Source: Ferdinandcohnia humi_A | GTDB taxonomy: Bacteria; Bacillota; Bacilli; Bacillales; Bacillaceae_L | Direction of reading: 5' to 3' | Assembly (NCBI GenBank): GCA_047608075.1 | Contig: JBLKRX010000009.1 | Span: forward strand, 62,001 to 126,000 | Length of the DNA stretch: 64,000 bases | In this document: positions 42,637 through 51,968 of the stretch, in pieces | How positions within the stretch are numbered: position 1 is the stretch's first letter | Layout: each line of letters starts with the position of its first letter | The notes under the pieces: model-generated | Databases searched by the model: none | Seen by the model: only the letters and a program-made list of their open reading frames with translations | Told to the model about the DNA's origin: nothing | Program-made: the position numbers and the translations under genes

Positions 42637-42852
42637 TGTATGTGGCATAAATAAAAAGTAAGCTTTCATTTGTTGGCCCCTCTCACTACACTTTACATTT
42701 TGATTGGTTGCAATGTTACATCCCCTAAGTCTTCTAAATCTAATTCATATGCCTCCTATGAATATAATGTTTGTTCATAAGGACAAGAGTACAAACAAGC
42801 ATAGTTTCCTCTTCATAAACTGACATAGAATTGAACCTTAGGAGGATACGTT

Positions 42853-43110
42853 ATGCAAAATATCTATGAACAATGCTGCCGATATCAAGGCCAAGTTGTA
42901 AGTATTCGCTGTCGAGATGGGCGCAAACATGTAGGTAGAATTGTTAGAGTTACTGGTAGACATGTGTATATTCAACCAACAGGACCCCGTTCATTAGGTG
43001 GTTTTGGATTAGGATATTGGGGCGGTTATGGATATGGATACTACCGTCCATTTGCCATTCCATTAGCATTTATTACAGGATTAGCCGTTGGCAGCTTATT
43101 CTTTTGGTAA
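42853..43110 (+). CDS. Gly/Tyr-rich small protein with an LSm-like start (85 aa)
   Basis: Preceded by TTAGGAGG. The N-terminal half (YQGQVVSIRCRDGRKHVGRIVRVTGRHVYIQP) resembles a small beta-barrel; a Gly/Tyr segment (GFGLGYWGGYGYGYY) and a C-terminal hydrophobic helix follow. Such composition is seen in spore surface proteins. The upstream gap has an inverted repeat ATTCATA/TATGAAT at 42743-42763. No family is recognised. Confidence 0.7.
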   Translation: MQNIYEQCCRYQGQVVSIRCRDGRKHVGRIVRVTGRHVYIQPTGPRSLGGFGLGYWGGYGYGYYRPFAIPLAFITGLAVGSLFFW

Positions 43111-43154
43111 TACGTGGCTGTACAGCATCTAAATCAAATTGATAGCATTCAAAC

Positions 43155-43199
43155 AAAAGAGTTCACCACTTTTTTTGACAAAGTGGTGAACTCTTTTTT
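43155..43199 (+). terminator. Strong terminator
   Basis: An 18-bp perfect stem (43155-43172 with 43180-43197), 7-nt loop, then T-rich sequence. Confidence 0.9.
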
Positions 43200-43262
43200 A
43201 TTTAAAAGCCTTACTCATCAACTATGGTACAATATTATTGATACTTAAGAAGGGGTGTTAAT

Positions 43263-43736
43263 ATGAAACATAAATATCTTGTACTTATTTTTATATTACT
43301 AATTAGTATTGTAGGCTGCTCTCAAACCGAAGAAAACCATGAATCACATAAGGATGAACCGTTGGGTGATATTAGGGAAGAATCTTCAATCGATGAGTTA
43401 CCAAGCTTCTTAGACAGTAAACCTGATGAAATGGTAACAATATATAAAGCAGCAGCAGCACATGAAGATTTACTTAAAAATATTCCTTGCTATTGTGGTT
43501 GTGCTGATTCTGTAGGACATAAAGACAGCTATGATTGTTTTGTTCATGAACGGAAGGAAAAAACAATAGTCTGGGATGATCATGGTACGAAATGCGGGGT
43601 TTGTATGGAAATTGCAGCAACCTCTATTCTTGAATATCAAAATGGAAAGTCAATAACTGAAATTAGAAACTTAATAGATGAAACATACAAAGAAGGATAC
43701 GCGGAGCCAACACCAACTCCACTTCCAAAACTATAA
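43263..43736 (+). CDS. PCYCGC-motif lipoprotein
   Basis: 157 aa with lipobox SIVGC at residue about 19. The eponymous PCYCGCAD near residue 77, a second CFVHE near 95 and CGVCMEIA near 117 give a cysteine-rich fold; a partner for copper or heme proteins has been proposed for the family. GAAGGGGTG precedes the ATG. A Pro/Thr-rich tail ends it. Single gene. Confidence 0.85.
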   Translation: MKHKYLVLIFILLISIVGCSQTEENHESHKDEPLGDIREESSIDELPSFLDSKPDEMVTIYKAAAAHEDLLKNIPCYCGCADSVGHKDSYDCFVHERKEKTIVWDDHGTKCGVCMEIAATSILEYQNGKSITEIRNLIDETYKEGYAEPTPTPLPKL

Positions 43737-43757
43737 TAATTTACTTTTTACTAAAGC

Positions 43758-43790
43758 ATACAACGCCTATCAGCACGATAGGCGTTGTAT
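43758..43790. terminator. Hairpin between convergent genes
   Basis: ATACAACGCCTATC/GATAGGCGTTGTAT 14-bp stem with a 5-nt loop. The T tract is weak on both strands. Confidence 0.75.
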
Positions 43791-43791
43791 G

Positions 43792-44634
43792 TTATTCCAC
43801 ATAATACATAAATCCAATAGCTCCTGGTCCGGTATGAGTACTAATGACTGGTGTTGTATCAGCTATTTCAATATTTGTATAGCCCGTAAGATTTCGAATT
43901 GCCTCCTTTATATTGGTTGCTAACTCGTGGGCATTTGCATGTACAAGACCAACCCCTTTTATTGTCTTTCCTCTAACATCCTCTGCGAATTGCTCACTTA
44001 AGAATTTCACAATCTTGGTATGGCTACGAACCTTAGTAACAGGAGTATACACGCCATCATCAAGTGAAGCAATCGGCTTGATATTTAATAATGAACCAAT
44101 CATTGCTTTCCCACGACCTATACGTCCACCCTTGACTAGGTTGTCCAATGTATCAACTGTAACGAACAGTTTAGTATGCTGTCTTATTTCATCGATTCGT
44201 TTTACAATGGCATCAACAGATTTTCCTTGTTTCGCCATTGTTGCAGCCTCAATTACTTGGAAAGCCAAAGCTCTAGAAATAAATCTAGAATCAATTACAG
44301 TTACCTTTGCATCAGCAATTTGCGCTGCATTCTCTGCAGATGCTACTGTCCCGCTCATACCACCTGTCATATGTATGGAGATGATTTCACTACCATCACT
44401 TGCTAATTTATTATAGATCTCAACAAAATGCCCAACAGCTGGTTGAGAGCTTTTAGGTAACTCAGGCGAATGTTTCATTTTTTCTAGAAATTCTTGTGGT
44501 GTAATGTCTACTCTATCCAAAAAAGTCTCTCCATTTATCGTAATTGATAAGGGGACAACCTCAATCATAAGCTCCTGAATTACTTTATCTGAGAGGTCAA
44601 CTGTAGAATCTGTTACTATTTTTACATTAGCCAT
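43792..44634 (-). CDS. degV: DegV-family fatty-acid-binding protein (first copy)
   Basis: 280 aa. Family motifs: VTDSTVDLS at the N-terminus, TSQPAVGHF-like KSSQPAVGHFVEIY near 63, ISIHMTGGMSGTVASAENAA near 86 and THTGPGAIGF at the end. DegV/FakB proteins present a fatty acid to the FakA kinase for phospholipid synthesis. Similarity to B. subtilis YitS is likely from position. A second, diverged DegV lies at 62483. Confidence 0.9.
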   Translation of the reverse strand: MANVKIVTDSTVDLSDKVIQELMIEVVPLSITINGETFLDRVDITPQEFLEKMKHSPELPKSSQPAVGHFVEIYNKLASDGSEIISIHMTGGMSGTVASAENAAQIADAKVTVIDSRFISRALAFQVIEAATMAKQGKSVDAIVKRIDEIRQHTKLFVTVDTLDNLVKGGRIGRGKAMIGSLLNIKPIASLDDGVYTPVTKVRSHTKIVKFLSEQFAEDVRGKTIKGVGLVHANAHELATNIKEAIRNLTGYTNIEIADTTPVISTHTGPGAIGFMYYVE

Positions 44635-44886
44635 CTTTTCACTTCCTAAACTAAACCTTTTTAATTATTATACCTATAATTCATAGGAAAAATAATGATA
44701 CTATTAAGTAGTAAAGCCCAAATTAACAAAGAGTTGTTTTACCTTCCGTTATCCAAAAGGAACAAAAAAGCAAACGAATCTAATTTAAGTAACATTTCCG
44801 GTCTCTACCATTGGTCCCTGCTAACCTGGCTTATCCAAGAGCGCTGGAACCCTATTAAAGAGACTCAAAATTTTTTCAATAAAAAA

Positions 44887-44912
44887 AGTCGATTTATGTT
44901 TTAAAATCGACT
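44887..44912 (-). terminator. Terminator of the 44924 gene
   Basis: AGTCGATTT/AAATCGACT stem and a T7 tail on the minus strand. The gap 44635-44886 to the left holds no convincing gene. Confidence 0.85.
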
Positions 44913-44923
44913 CATCCTAAAAC

Positions 44924-45175
44924 CTATGCATTGTGTTTTAATTTATCTAGTTTAAATAATTGTTCATAAACAGTCCATTTTAATACTTTTTTTAGATACT
45001 CTTTAAAGGAATATATCTGCGTTGGACTTTTTTGCACCAGAATAGTAGACATAAATGCTTTTAAACGTTGATCGAGCATAAAATGATACGTGTTGCCTTC
45101 CTCCAAAACTGGAATTTCAATAATTTTAACCTTCTGTCCATTATAATTTTTGAACTCTAGGCTTTTGAATAGCAA
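44924..45175 (-). CDS. Small basic protein beside ilvA (YpmP-like?)
   Basis: 83 aa, Lys-rich, with VKIIEIPVLEEGNTYHFMLD suggesting a short beta domain. B. subtilis has a similarly sized gene, ypmP, next to ilvA; the link is by position and rough size only. No signal or membrane segment. The gap up to ilvA (45176-45398) shows nothing clear. Confidence 0.6.
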   Translation of the reverse strand: MLFKSLEFKNYNGQKVKIIEIPVLEEGNTYHFMLDQRLKAFMSTILVQKSPTQIYSFKEYLKKVLKWTVYEQLFKLDKLKHNA

Positions 45176-45398
45176 ACTATCAATCCTCTTTTTTACCCGT
45201 TTCCTATATTATACCTTAATACACGCCTGAAATGTGTATTGAAATTTACAAATTAACGAATTTTTCTAGTCATTATTTTTATTTAGGAAGTAACAGTGAC
45301 TATCGTTTTTATTAGCTAAAATCCCCTTATACCGAAAGGACCGTCGAGACTCCTTTAACATATTGATCAACAAGGCGTTCCTACACGGTGGGATAAGC

Positions 45399-46679
45399 CT
45401 AAATTAACAAGTGAAATAAATTACTTTCCTTATTAACTTCAGTGAACGGAAACCCTTTTTTTATCATCCTGTTTAGTAATGGCTGGTAGTCCGCTCTGTC
45501 CTTCAACTCTATACCAACTAATGCAGGACCATTATCCTTATTATTTTTTTTAGTGTACTCAAAGCGATTGATATCGTCTGTTGGTCCAAGAACATCAAGT
45601 AAAAATTCCCTTAAGGCTCCGGCCCTTTGTGGAAAATTAACGATAAAATAATACTGAAGACCTTCATACATCATTGAACGCTCCTTTATTTCCTGCATTC
45701 TACTAATGTCGTTATTTCCTCCGCTCAATACACAAACAACAGTTTTTCCTCTAAGATTCTCTTTATATAAATCAAGAGCTGCAATGGAGAGTGCACCTGC
45801 AGGTTCGGCAACAATTGCATTTTCGTTATAAAGGTCAAGTATAGTAGTACAAACCTTCCCTTCAGGCACTACAACGATATCATCTATTAATTGTTTACTT
45901 ATTTCAAATGTCTTTTCACCAATTGTTTTAACTGCAGCACCATCTACAAATTTATCAATTTCAGGAAGAGTTGTCACATACCCATTTTCAAAGGATGCCT
46001 TCATTCCAGGTGCACCTTTAGGCTCAACGCCAATAATTTTTGTATTAGGTGAAATACTCTTCATATATGTACTAATGCCTGAAATGAGGCCACCACCCCC
46101 AATACTTGCAAACAAAAAATCTACCGGCTCTGTACAATCATTAAGTATTTCTACCGCAACTGTTCCCTGCCCTGAAATTACATCCTCGTCATCAAACGGG
46201 TGGATAAACATTCGATTTTCTTTCTCACTGCAGGCAACAGCATGCTGGTAAGAATCATCGAATGTATCTCCTATTAAAACAATTTCAACAAATTCTCGAC
46301 CAAAAGATTCTACCTGAGAAACCTTTTGTCTCGGGGTAGTAGTTGGCATGAAAATTTTCCCTCTTATTTTTAAGGCAAAGCAAGAAAATGCTACTCCTTG
46401 AGCATGATTTCCAGCACTCGCGCAAACAACACCATTTTTGAGTTCTTGGTCTGAGAGATTCTTTATCCGGTTATATGCACCACGTATTTTAAAAGAGCGT
46501 ACAACCTGTAAATCTTCTCTTTTTATTAATAGGTTACATTCATAACGTTCAGATAATAATTCATTTCTTTGTAAAGGTGTATGAATTATTACATCCTTCA
46601 ATGTTTGGTTTGCTTTTATGATATCCTCAACATGGATTCCATCTAGTTTTTGTGTAAGCTTATTTGTCATAAGATCCAA
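45399..46679 (-). CDS. ilvA: Threonine dehydratase (biosynthetic type)
   Basis: PLP enzyme converting threonine to 2-oxobutanoate, the first step to isoleucine. 426 aa. PLP lysine in SFKIRGAYNR near residue 62, the Asn loop SAGNHAQGVAF, and the glycine-rich SIGGGGLISG near 193 are present. A single C-terminal ACT-like regulatory domain starts near 335 (LQYYFIVNFPQRAGALREFLLDVLGP), the short one-domain Bacillus form. The 386-bp stretch 46680-47065 upstream holds no T-box; it contains an AGGGGC/GCCCCT hairpin at about 46736-46753 and AT-rich DNA. Confidence 0.93.
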   Translation of the reverse strand: MDLMTNKLTQKLDGIHVEDIIKANQTLKDVIIHTPLQRNELLSERYECNLLIKREDLQVVRSFKIRGAYNRIKNLSDQELKNGVVCASAGNHAQGVAFSCFALKIRGKIFMPTTTPRQKVSQVESFGREFVEIVLIGDTFDDSYQHAVACSEKENRMFIHPFDDEDVISGQGTVAVEILNDCTEPVDFLFASIGGGGLISGISTYMKSISPNTKIIGVEPKGAPGMKASFENGYVTTLPEIDKFVDGAAVKTIGEKTFEISKQLIDDIVVVPEGKVCTTILDLYNENAIVAEPAGALSIAALDLYKENLRGKTVVCVLSGGNNDISRMQEIKERSMMYEGLQYYFIVNFPQRAGALREFLLDVLGPTDDINRFEYTKKNNKDNGPALVGIELKDRADYQPLLNRMIKKGFPFTEVNKESNLFHLLI

Positions 46680-47065
46680 TTTCCCCTCTCGATATTGCTA
46701 CACATCACAGTAATAAAGTGAGACTATAATAATCGAGGGGCTATTATGCCCCTACAGTCAACATGAAAAAACCTCAGAACGGTTCTTTTTTTAGGTATCA
46801 GGTACTCACAAATATTGATTCCAGCTACGCTGCTAGCTTTTCCACTGAATATTTACTTCACTTAATTTGTGCCAGTTTAAACCGAATAGAGTATTTAATC
46901 TGTACATTATAACATGAATTTTCAGATTTTGAAGTAAATTTTCTAAATATTTTATTAGTTTTCTATTTGTATATATGATGAAATCTCTATTAATTGCATA
47001 CATTATAAATAAATCTCTAACGAAACAATTACTGAACCATACATACTCATTATGGAGGTGATACG

Positions 47066-47299
47066 ATGGAATATTCAATTTGCTCACTTGACAGTGCAAT
47101 TCCTTGTGAGATTACTTTAGATGATGACAATGGTCGTTACATGATACGTAAAGCAGACACTAGTGGAGAAGTGTTTAACACTGCCCAGGAATTAATTTCT
47201 TGGATCAAATCAAATTGGAGTGCTGAGGAGTTTTGTAACCCTAGTGAGTTTACAAAAATGCTTGAAGAACTAAACTTATATGAAAGCATTACAGGGTAG
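47066..47299 (+). CDS. Small acidic protein of unknown function (77 aa)
   Basis: ATG behind GGAGGTGATACG, an excellent site. Acidic, with MIRKADTSGEVFNTAQELISWIKSNWS (a likely amphipathic helix). Own terminator. No family is recognised. Confidence 0.75.
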   Translation: MEYSICSLDSAIPCEITLDDDNGRYMIRKADTSGEVFNTAQELISWIKSNWSAEEFCNPSEFTKMLEELNLYESITG

Positions 47300-47319
47300 C
47301 AGATAGGCTACCCTCTTTT
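47293..47319. terminator. Terminator shared with iadA
   Basis: AGGGTAGC/GCTACCCT stem followed by CTTTTTC on the plus strand. Confidence 0.85.
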
Positions 47320-47322
47320 TCT

Positions 47323-48495
47323 TCATTCAAATGTACCTTTTACAATAACTTGTTTATTGTGGACCATCAATCTCCCATTTGCAAATACGGTATTTAGGTC
47401 CAGAGAATCTTTCTCTAGTACAACAATGTCCGCATCACTGCCTTCCTTAATCCTTCCTTTATGATGTAGCTTTAATATAGATGCTGGGTTTGATGTAATG
47501 ACACGAAAAGCCGTTTCAATTGAGATACCTTCTACTTGAATAGCATCTTTCACTTCCTGATAAAGTGAGCTTACCTTTCCAACCTTAAGCCCAATAAATT
47601 CACCCTTTTCATTGAACTCAGGTAGACTTCCTTGTCCATCTGATGTAAACGTTATTTGTTCAATAGCTACACCAGAATCAAGCATCCTTTTTAAACCTTT
47701 ACTTGATTTAACTTCTCCTCTAGAGATAAATTTTTGAACTGAACTCGTCGTAAAATCCACATAACCGCCCATTTTCGCATATTCAATTCCTGCCTCAAAT
47801 AACTGTTCATTACGGTTAATATGAGTTGGATGAAATTGGGTGATAGGGATTTCTGTTTTTTCAACTACTTCTTTAAGTAATGATAATTTGCCTACTCCGT
47901 CACCAACATGAATATTAACGATTCCTGCTTTTCCAGAAAGCATGCCACCAACTCTAGCAGCAGATGCAATCTTAGCGATTTCCTCCATAGTTGGCTGCGA
48001 AGACCTATGGTCAGAAATAGCAATTTCACCTACTCCGATTATTTTATCAATTAAAATTAAATCATCTTCTATTTTGGAAGTAAGAGTTTTAACTGGAGTC
48101 TGGTATGAACCTGTATGAATATAACAAGTGAGTCCCTCTTCCTCTAATCCTCTAGCTTTTGCTAATAAACTGGCCATTGTTCGTGTTGTACCGTCCGTCC
48201 CTAACACCCCTACAATGGTTGTTATTCCAGAAGTAGTTGCTTCGCTAAGATATAATTCGGGAGTTCTTGTCCTATAGCTACCCTCACCACCCCCACCGGT
48301 TATATGAACATGAGAGTCAATAAAGCCAGGAACAAGAATCATACCTGTTGCATCGATTACTTCGATATCCACAAAATCTGGTGGTAGTTCAATCTTATCT
48401 TTTATATAGCCAATTTTATTTTGGACGATTAGAATATCCTTTTTCCCAAGGTACTCTGGAGCATATACCTCTCCATTTTTAAGTATAGTTAACAT
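47323..48495 (-). CDS. iadA: Isoaspartyl dipeptidase
   Basis: Hydrolyses beta-aspartyl dipeptides from damaged proteins. 390-aa amidohydrolase. First metal pair in GFIDSHVHITGGGGEG near residue 63. Others are VGEIAISDHRSSQ near 154, a metal histidine in NIHVGDGVGK near 195 and QFHPTHINR near 221, and the catalytic aspartate in FTSDGQGS near 280. Unlike the protein at 8101, the metal set looks complete. Single gene, promoter not identified. Confidence 0.9.
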   Translation of the reverse strand: MLTILKNGEVYAPEYLGKKDILIVQNKIGYIKDKIELPPDFVDIEVIDATGMILVPGFIDSHVHITGGGGEGSYRTRTPELYLSEATTSGITTIVGVLGTDGTTRTMASLLAKARGLEEEGLTCYIHTGSYQTPVKTLTSKIEDDLILIDKIIGVGEIAISDHRSSQPTMEEIAKIASAARVGGMLSGKAGIVNIHVGDGVGKLSLLKEVVEKTEIPITQFHPTHINRNEQLFEAGIEYAKMGGYVDFTTSSVQKFISRGEVKSSKGLKRMLDSGVAIEQITFTSDGQGSLPEFNEKGEFIGLKVGKVSSLYQEVKDAIQVEGISIETAFRVITSNPASILKLHHKGRIKEGSDADIVVLEKDSLDLNTVFANGRLMVHNKQVIVKGTFE

Positions 48496-48590
48496 TTAAT
48501 GAGATCCCTCCGTGTTGAATATATCAATCTAATATGTTCGACAATAGTAGTCAAAATTCCTTGTTACTGATATAGTAAAGTTCTGATGAA

Positions 48591-48618
48591 TTGACAATTC
48601 ATTTTTTAGAAGTATGAT
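48591..48618 (+). promoter_or_regulatory. Sigma-A promoter of the hemolysin-III-type gene
   Basis: TTGACA (48591-48596), 16-bp spacer, TATGAT (48613-48618), about 40 bp before the start codon. Confidence 0.7.
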
Positions 48619-48657
48619 GATAAGAAGAAAGTCTGATTTTGATTTGAGGTGAACAAA

Positions 48658-49311
48658 ATGGAGATGAACAGACAAGAAACATTAAAAGAAGAAATTGCAA
48701 ATGCAATTACACATGGACTTGGTGTTCTATTAAGTATTCCTGCACTAGTCATGCTAATCGTTTTTGCAGTTAAATATGGAGATGCTTGGCATATTGTAAG
48801 CTTTTCTATTTTCGGAAGCACAATGTTTCTTCTATACTTATTTTCAACTCTTTTACATAGCATCACGCATCCAAAAGCTAAAAAAGTATTTGCAATATTG
48901 GACCATTCTGCTATCTATTTATTAATCGCAGGAACTTATACACCATTCGTGTTAGTAACTCTACGTGGATGGTTAGGCTGGACAATTTTTGGAATCGTAT
49001 GGGGTCTTGCTATAATTGGAATTGTGTTTAAAGTTTTCTATGTAGAGAGATTCATCATTCTTTCAACTGTTTGTTATGTACTAATGGGATGGTTAATCAT
49101 TGTCGGGATTAAACCTCTTTATGAGAGTATTGGATTTAATGGATTTATGCTACTTCTTTCAGGTGGCATCCTCTATACAGTTGGAGCGGTATTTTATGTA
49201 TGGCGTAAACTACCCTACAATCATGCAATATGGCATGGATTTGTTTTAGCAGGTAGTGCCGCAATGTACTTCTGTGTATTGTTTTATGTGCTGGATGTGC
49301 CATTTATTTAA
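48658..49311 (+). CDS. yplQ: Hemolysin III/PAQR-family membrane protein (YplQ)
   Basis: 217 aa from the ATG behind GAGGTG; the in-frame GTG at 48649 lies inside that site. Seven helices, with the family metal-site residues: EEIANAITHGLG near 10, SxxLH in STLLHSITH near 66, DHSAIYLLIAGTYTPF near 83, and a final HAIWH near 190. Members are seven-helix metal hydrolase-like proteins; the haemolysin name is historical. Followed by a strong terminator. Confidence 0.9.
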   Translation: MEMNRQETLKEEIANAITHGLGVLLSIPALVMLIVFAVKYGDAWHIVSFSIFGSTMFLLYLFSTLLHSITHPKAKKVFAILDHSAIYLLIAGTYTPFVLVTLRGWLGWTIFGIVWGLAIIGIVFKVFYVERFIILSTVCYVLMGWLIIVGIKPLYESIGFNGFMLLLSGGILYTVGAVFYVWRKLPYNHAIWHGFVLAGSAAMYFCVLFYVLDVPFI

Positions 49312-49331
49312 CAAATGTGGTTAGATGTAAA

Positions 49332-49367
49332 ACCCCCGCAAAATACGATGAATTGCGGGGGTATTTT
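49332..49367. terminator. Bidirectional terminator between yplQ and dfrA
   Basis: ACCCCCGCAA/TTGCGGGGGT 10-bp stem with an 11-nt loop and ATTTTTAT tail on the plus strand. Confidence 0.88.
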
Positions 49368-49385
49368 TATTTGTATTCCAAATAT

Positions 49386-49874
49386 CTATTTATTTCTTTC
49401 GTAAACGAGAAAGGTATAATCATATGGGTTTTTTGTATCCCTTACTCCCTTTTCCTTCGAAATAAGCTTCCATTCACTTTTGTTAAATATGGGGAAAAAA
49501 ACATCTCCCTCAAATTCCTCTTCAATTTCGGTTATGTATAAGCGGTCAGTAAATGGTAGAATCTCTTTAAAAATTTCAGCTCCACCTATTACAAATAGCT
49601 CTTCATTTCTTTCATTGTTTAATTTAACGATTTCTTCAATAGAATGAATCACCTTACAACCATCTGCTTCATAATTCAAATCTCGAGTTACTATTATATT
49701 TTCACGACCAGGTAATGGTCTTCCAATGGAAACATACGTTTTCCTTCCCATTATCACGGGATGTCCCATTGTAACTCTTTTAAAATAAGCAAGATCGGCT
49801 GGTAACCTCCAAGGTAGATCGCCATCCTTACCAATCAAATGATTTTTGTCCATTGCGAATAGTAATGAAATCAT
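49386..49874 (-). CDS. dfrA: Dihydrofolate reductase
   Basis: Regenerates tetrahydrofolate, consumed by the thymidylate synthase encoded upstream. 162 aa from the ATG giving MISLLFAMDKNHLIG; earlier ATGs are too close to the ribosome site. Motifs: GDLPWRLPADLAYFK near 17, MGRKTYVSIGRPLPGRENIIVTR near 43, and FVIGGAEIF near 96. Follows thyA by about 107 bp, the usual Bacillus thyB-dfrA order. Confidence 0.95.
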   Translation of the reverse strand: MISLLFAMDKNHLIGKDGDLPWRLPADLAYFKRVTMGHPVIMGRKTYVSIGRPLPGRENIIVTRDLNYEADGCKVIHSIEEIVKLNNERNEELFVIGGAEIFKEILPFTDRLYITEIEEEFEGDVFFPIFNKSEWKLISKEKGVRDTKNPYDYTFLVYERNK

Positions 49875-49981
49875 TATTTTTATCATCCTCACATTATAAG
49901 ACTAAATTTTTATGCAAAATCAGTATCTTTCAAACAAGTAAAATATCCCAAGATATCATTATACCTTAGGACATTCCAAGT

Positions 49982-50938
49982 TTATACAGCAACTGGTGCT
50001 TTTATTGTTGGGTGTGGATCATACCCGATAACTTCGATATCGCCCATCTCAAAATCAAACACTGATTTCAAACTTGCATTTATTTTAAGTTCTGGAAAAA
50101 TTCGCGGCTCACGGCTGAGTTGAGTTGAAACCTGCTCAAGATGGTTTGTATAAATATGAGCATCCCCAATTGTATGGATGAAATCCCCTACTTCTAATCC
50201 ACATTCAAAAGCTATTAAATGGGTTAGTAGCGCATAGCTTGCGATATTAAAGGGAATTCCTAAAAATAAGTCTCCTGATCTCTGGTATAACTGACAGCTT
50301 AGTTTCCCATCAGCTATATAAAATTGGAACAAGCTATGACATGGAGGTAGCGCCATGAAGTTCACGTCTGCTGGGTTATATCCGACTACAAGATGTCTCC
50401 TACTATCTGGATTTTTCTTTATTTGCTCAATGACATCCTTTAATTGGTCAATTGTCTCACCTCGAGAGGTTTCCCAAGCTCTCCATTGTTTACCATATAC
50501 TGGACCAAGCTCACCGTACTTGTTAGCAAATTCGTCATCCTCTAAAATTCTGTTTTTAAATGATTCCATTTCTGCTTCGTAGAGCTTATTAAATTCTGAA
50601 TCAGTTTGGCTTCTTCGACCGAAGTCGTTCATATTTGGCCCACTGTATTCATCACTTTCTACCCAGTTTTTAAATGCCCACTCATTCCAAATATTATTAT
50701 TGTTTTTAAGTAAATAACGGATATTTGTATCACCTTTGATAAACCATAATAACTCACTTGCTATTAATCGAAATGGTACTCGTTTCGTTGTTAGTAATGG
50801 AAATCCCTCACTTAGGTTAAAACGCATTTGATATCCAAAAACCGATATCGTACCTGTACCAGTTCGATCCATCTTTTTTGTTCCAGTTTCAATAACATGT
50901 TTCAACAAGTCTAAATATGACTGTTCACCTTGTTTCAA
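49982..50938 (-). CDS. thyA: Thymidylate synthase, long form
   Basis: Makes dTMP from dUMP with methylene-tetrahydrofolate. 318 aa, about 50 longer than the common 264-aa enzyme, owing to an insert near residues 90-140 (around RRSQTDSEFNKLYEAEMESF), as in Lactobacillus casei ThyA. Catalytic cysteine in ALPPCHSLFQFY near 201; RRHLVVGYNP and the DGKLSCQLYQRSGD substrate site are intact; C-terminus KAPVAV is conserved. No flavin-dependent ThyX is in the window. Confidence 0.95.
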   Translation of the reverse strand: MKQGEQSYLDLLKHVIETGTKKMDRTGTGTISVFGYQMRFNLSEGFPLLTTKRVPFRLIASELLWFIKGDTNIRYLLKNNNNIWNEWAFKNWVESDEYSGPNMNDFGRRSQTDSEFNKLYEAEMESFKNRILEDDEFANKYGELGPVYGKQWRAWETSRGETIDQLKDVIEQIKKNPDSRRHLVVGYNPADVNFMALPPCHSLFQFYIADGKLSCQLYQRSGDLFLGIPFNIASYALLTHLIAFECGLEVGDFIHTIGDAHIYTNHLEQVSTQLSREPRIFPELKINASLKSVFDFEMGDIEVIGYDPHPTIKAPVAV

Positions 50939-51064
50939 AAATTCTCACTCCCAAACTATCTGTTTCTTAAAATTTCGTATTACAACTACTAATTTTGACT
51001 TATGTCCTTGTATTTATTAAACCCTATTTCAACAATTTTTTCACGAGAAAAATTAATACTAGGT

Positions 51065-51811
51065 TTAGAAAGTAGAGAGTACACTATACTTTACGGGAGA
51101 ATCTACCTTTTTTAAATTCATAAACAACTCATATGTTAAAGGGGCTGTCGATTGTAGCTCTTGTCTAGTTTCATTAGATAAAAAATACATTGCAAATGCT
51201 TCAGCAAAGTACTCCTCAGGATAAGTAGTAAAATAGGTTCGACCTGGGAACAATTTATTCGATTCTTTTTCCCAAATTGATAAATACATAGGATTTTCAC
51301 TGATAGAATCAAAAACAACAACATCAATGGAATGTGCCAATTCATGTAACTCCAGATTTACTGAGCCATGCCCCTTTCCTTTTTCACTATGCCCTATTTT
51401 TGCTAATACTACTTTAGCTCCTCCAATACCTGGAACCGTATCCCAAGTTGGGCCATCTTCGCTATATCCGCGCGGTTTTTTCCCTTTTAAATACGCTGCT
51501 GTTGGTTCGTCAGTTAAATTCCCTGTAAAAAGCTTCAGCTGAACGCCTTCTTCACGAAGGCGTTCTAAAATATACGAATCAATACTATTAATGCGGTCAA
51601 TCATTTGGGACGCATTCGTTTCGCTAAAGTTTTTCTCAGGTAATAGAATGATATCTTTTAAAATATCATAGTTTTGCATAGTTGTAGTTTGAGTGAAAAG
51701 AGTAATAGAATGATAGTCTTTGAGTAGAATTCCGTGATGAGACGCTTCACCAAGTGGATATGCTGAGCCTATCAAGACGATAAACAAGAAGATAAAAACG
51801 ATTTTTTTCAT
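51065..51811 (-). CDS. Secreted zinc metalloprotease, Pro-Pro endopeptidase/ATLF-like
   Basis: 248 aa with a signal peptide (residues 1-23, ...GEASHH). The zinc motif HELAH is in NLELHELAHSIDVVVF near residue 155, and the third ligand is probably in YPEEYFAEAFAMYFL near 200. This arrangement is that of anthrax lethal-factor-like domains such as Zmp1/PPEP. No cell-wall anchor. Its substrate cannot be read from the sequence; neighbouring surface proteins with Pro-Pro sites are candidates. Own unit between thyA and ypjP. Confidence 0.78.
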   Translation of the reverse strand: MKKIVFIFLFIVLIGSAYPLGEASHHGILLKDYHSITLFTQTTTMQNYDILKDIILLPEKNFSETNASQMIDRINSIDSYILERLREEGVQLKLFTGNLTDEPTAAYLKGKKPRGYSEDGPTWDTVPGIGGAKVVLAKIGHSEKGKGHGSVNLELHELAHSIDVVVFDSISENPMYLSIWEKESNKLFPGRTYFTTYPEEYFAEAFAMYFLSNETRQELQSTAPLTYELFMNLKKVDSPVKYSVLSTF

Positions 51812-51968
51812 AACAAAGTCTCCTCATTTGCAGGTAAAATTCTAGTTGTTTTGTGAAGGAGTAATCGAAATAATTAATTTGTAATTATACAAATATTATA
51901 ACATATATAGAAAAATGTGTACGTATTGCCGAACATGACAATTTTCCCCAATTTATAAGTATAAAAAA

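Noticed and set aside
44695..44904. 69-codon plus-strand frame between degV and ilvA
   Set aside because: No ribosome site, and it runs into the terminator hairpin of the opposite gene.
46680..47065. T-box riboswitch before ilvA
   Set aside because: No AGGGTGGNACCGCG-type T-box on the minus strand and no fitting antiterminator.
46833..47099. 88-codon minus-strand frame
   Set aside because: No ribosome site, composition unlike a gene, and it overlaps the start of the well-supported 47066 gene.
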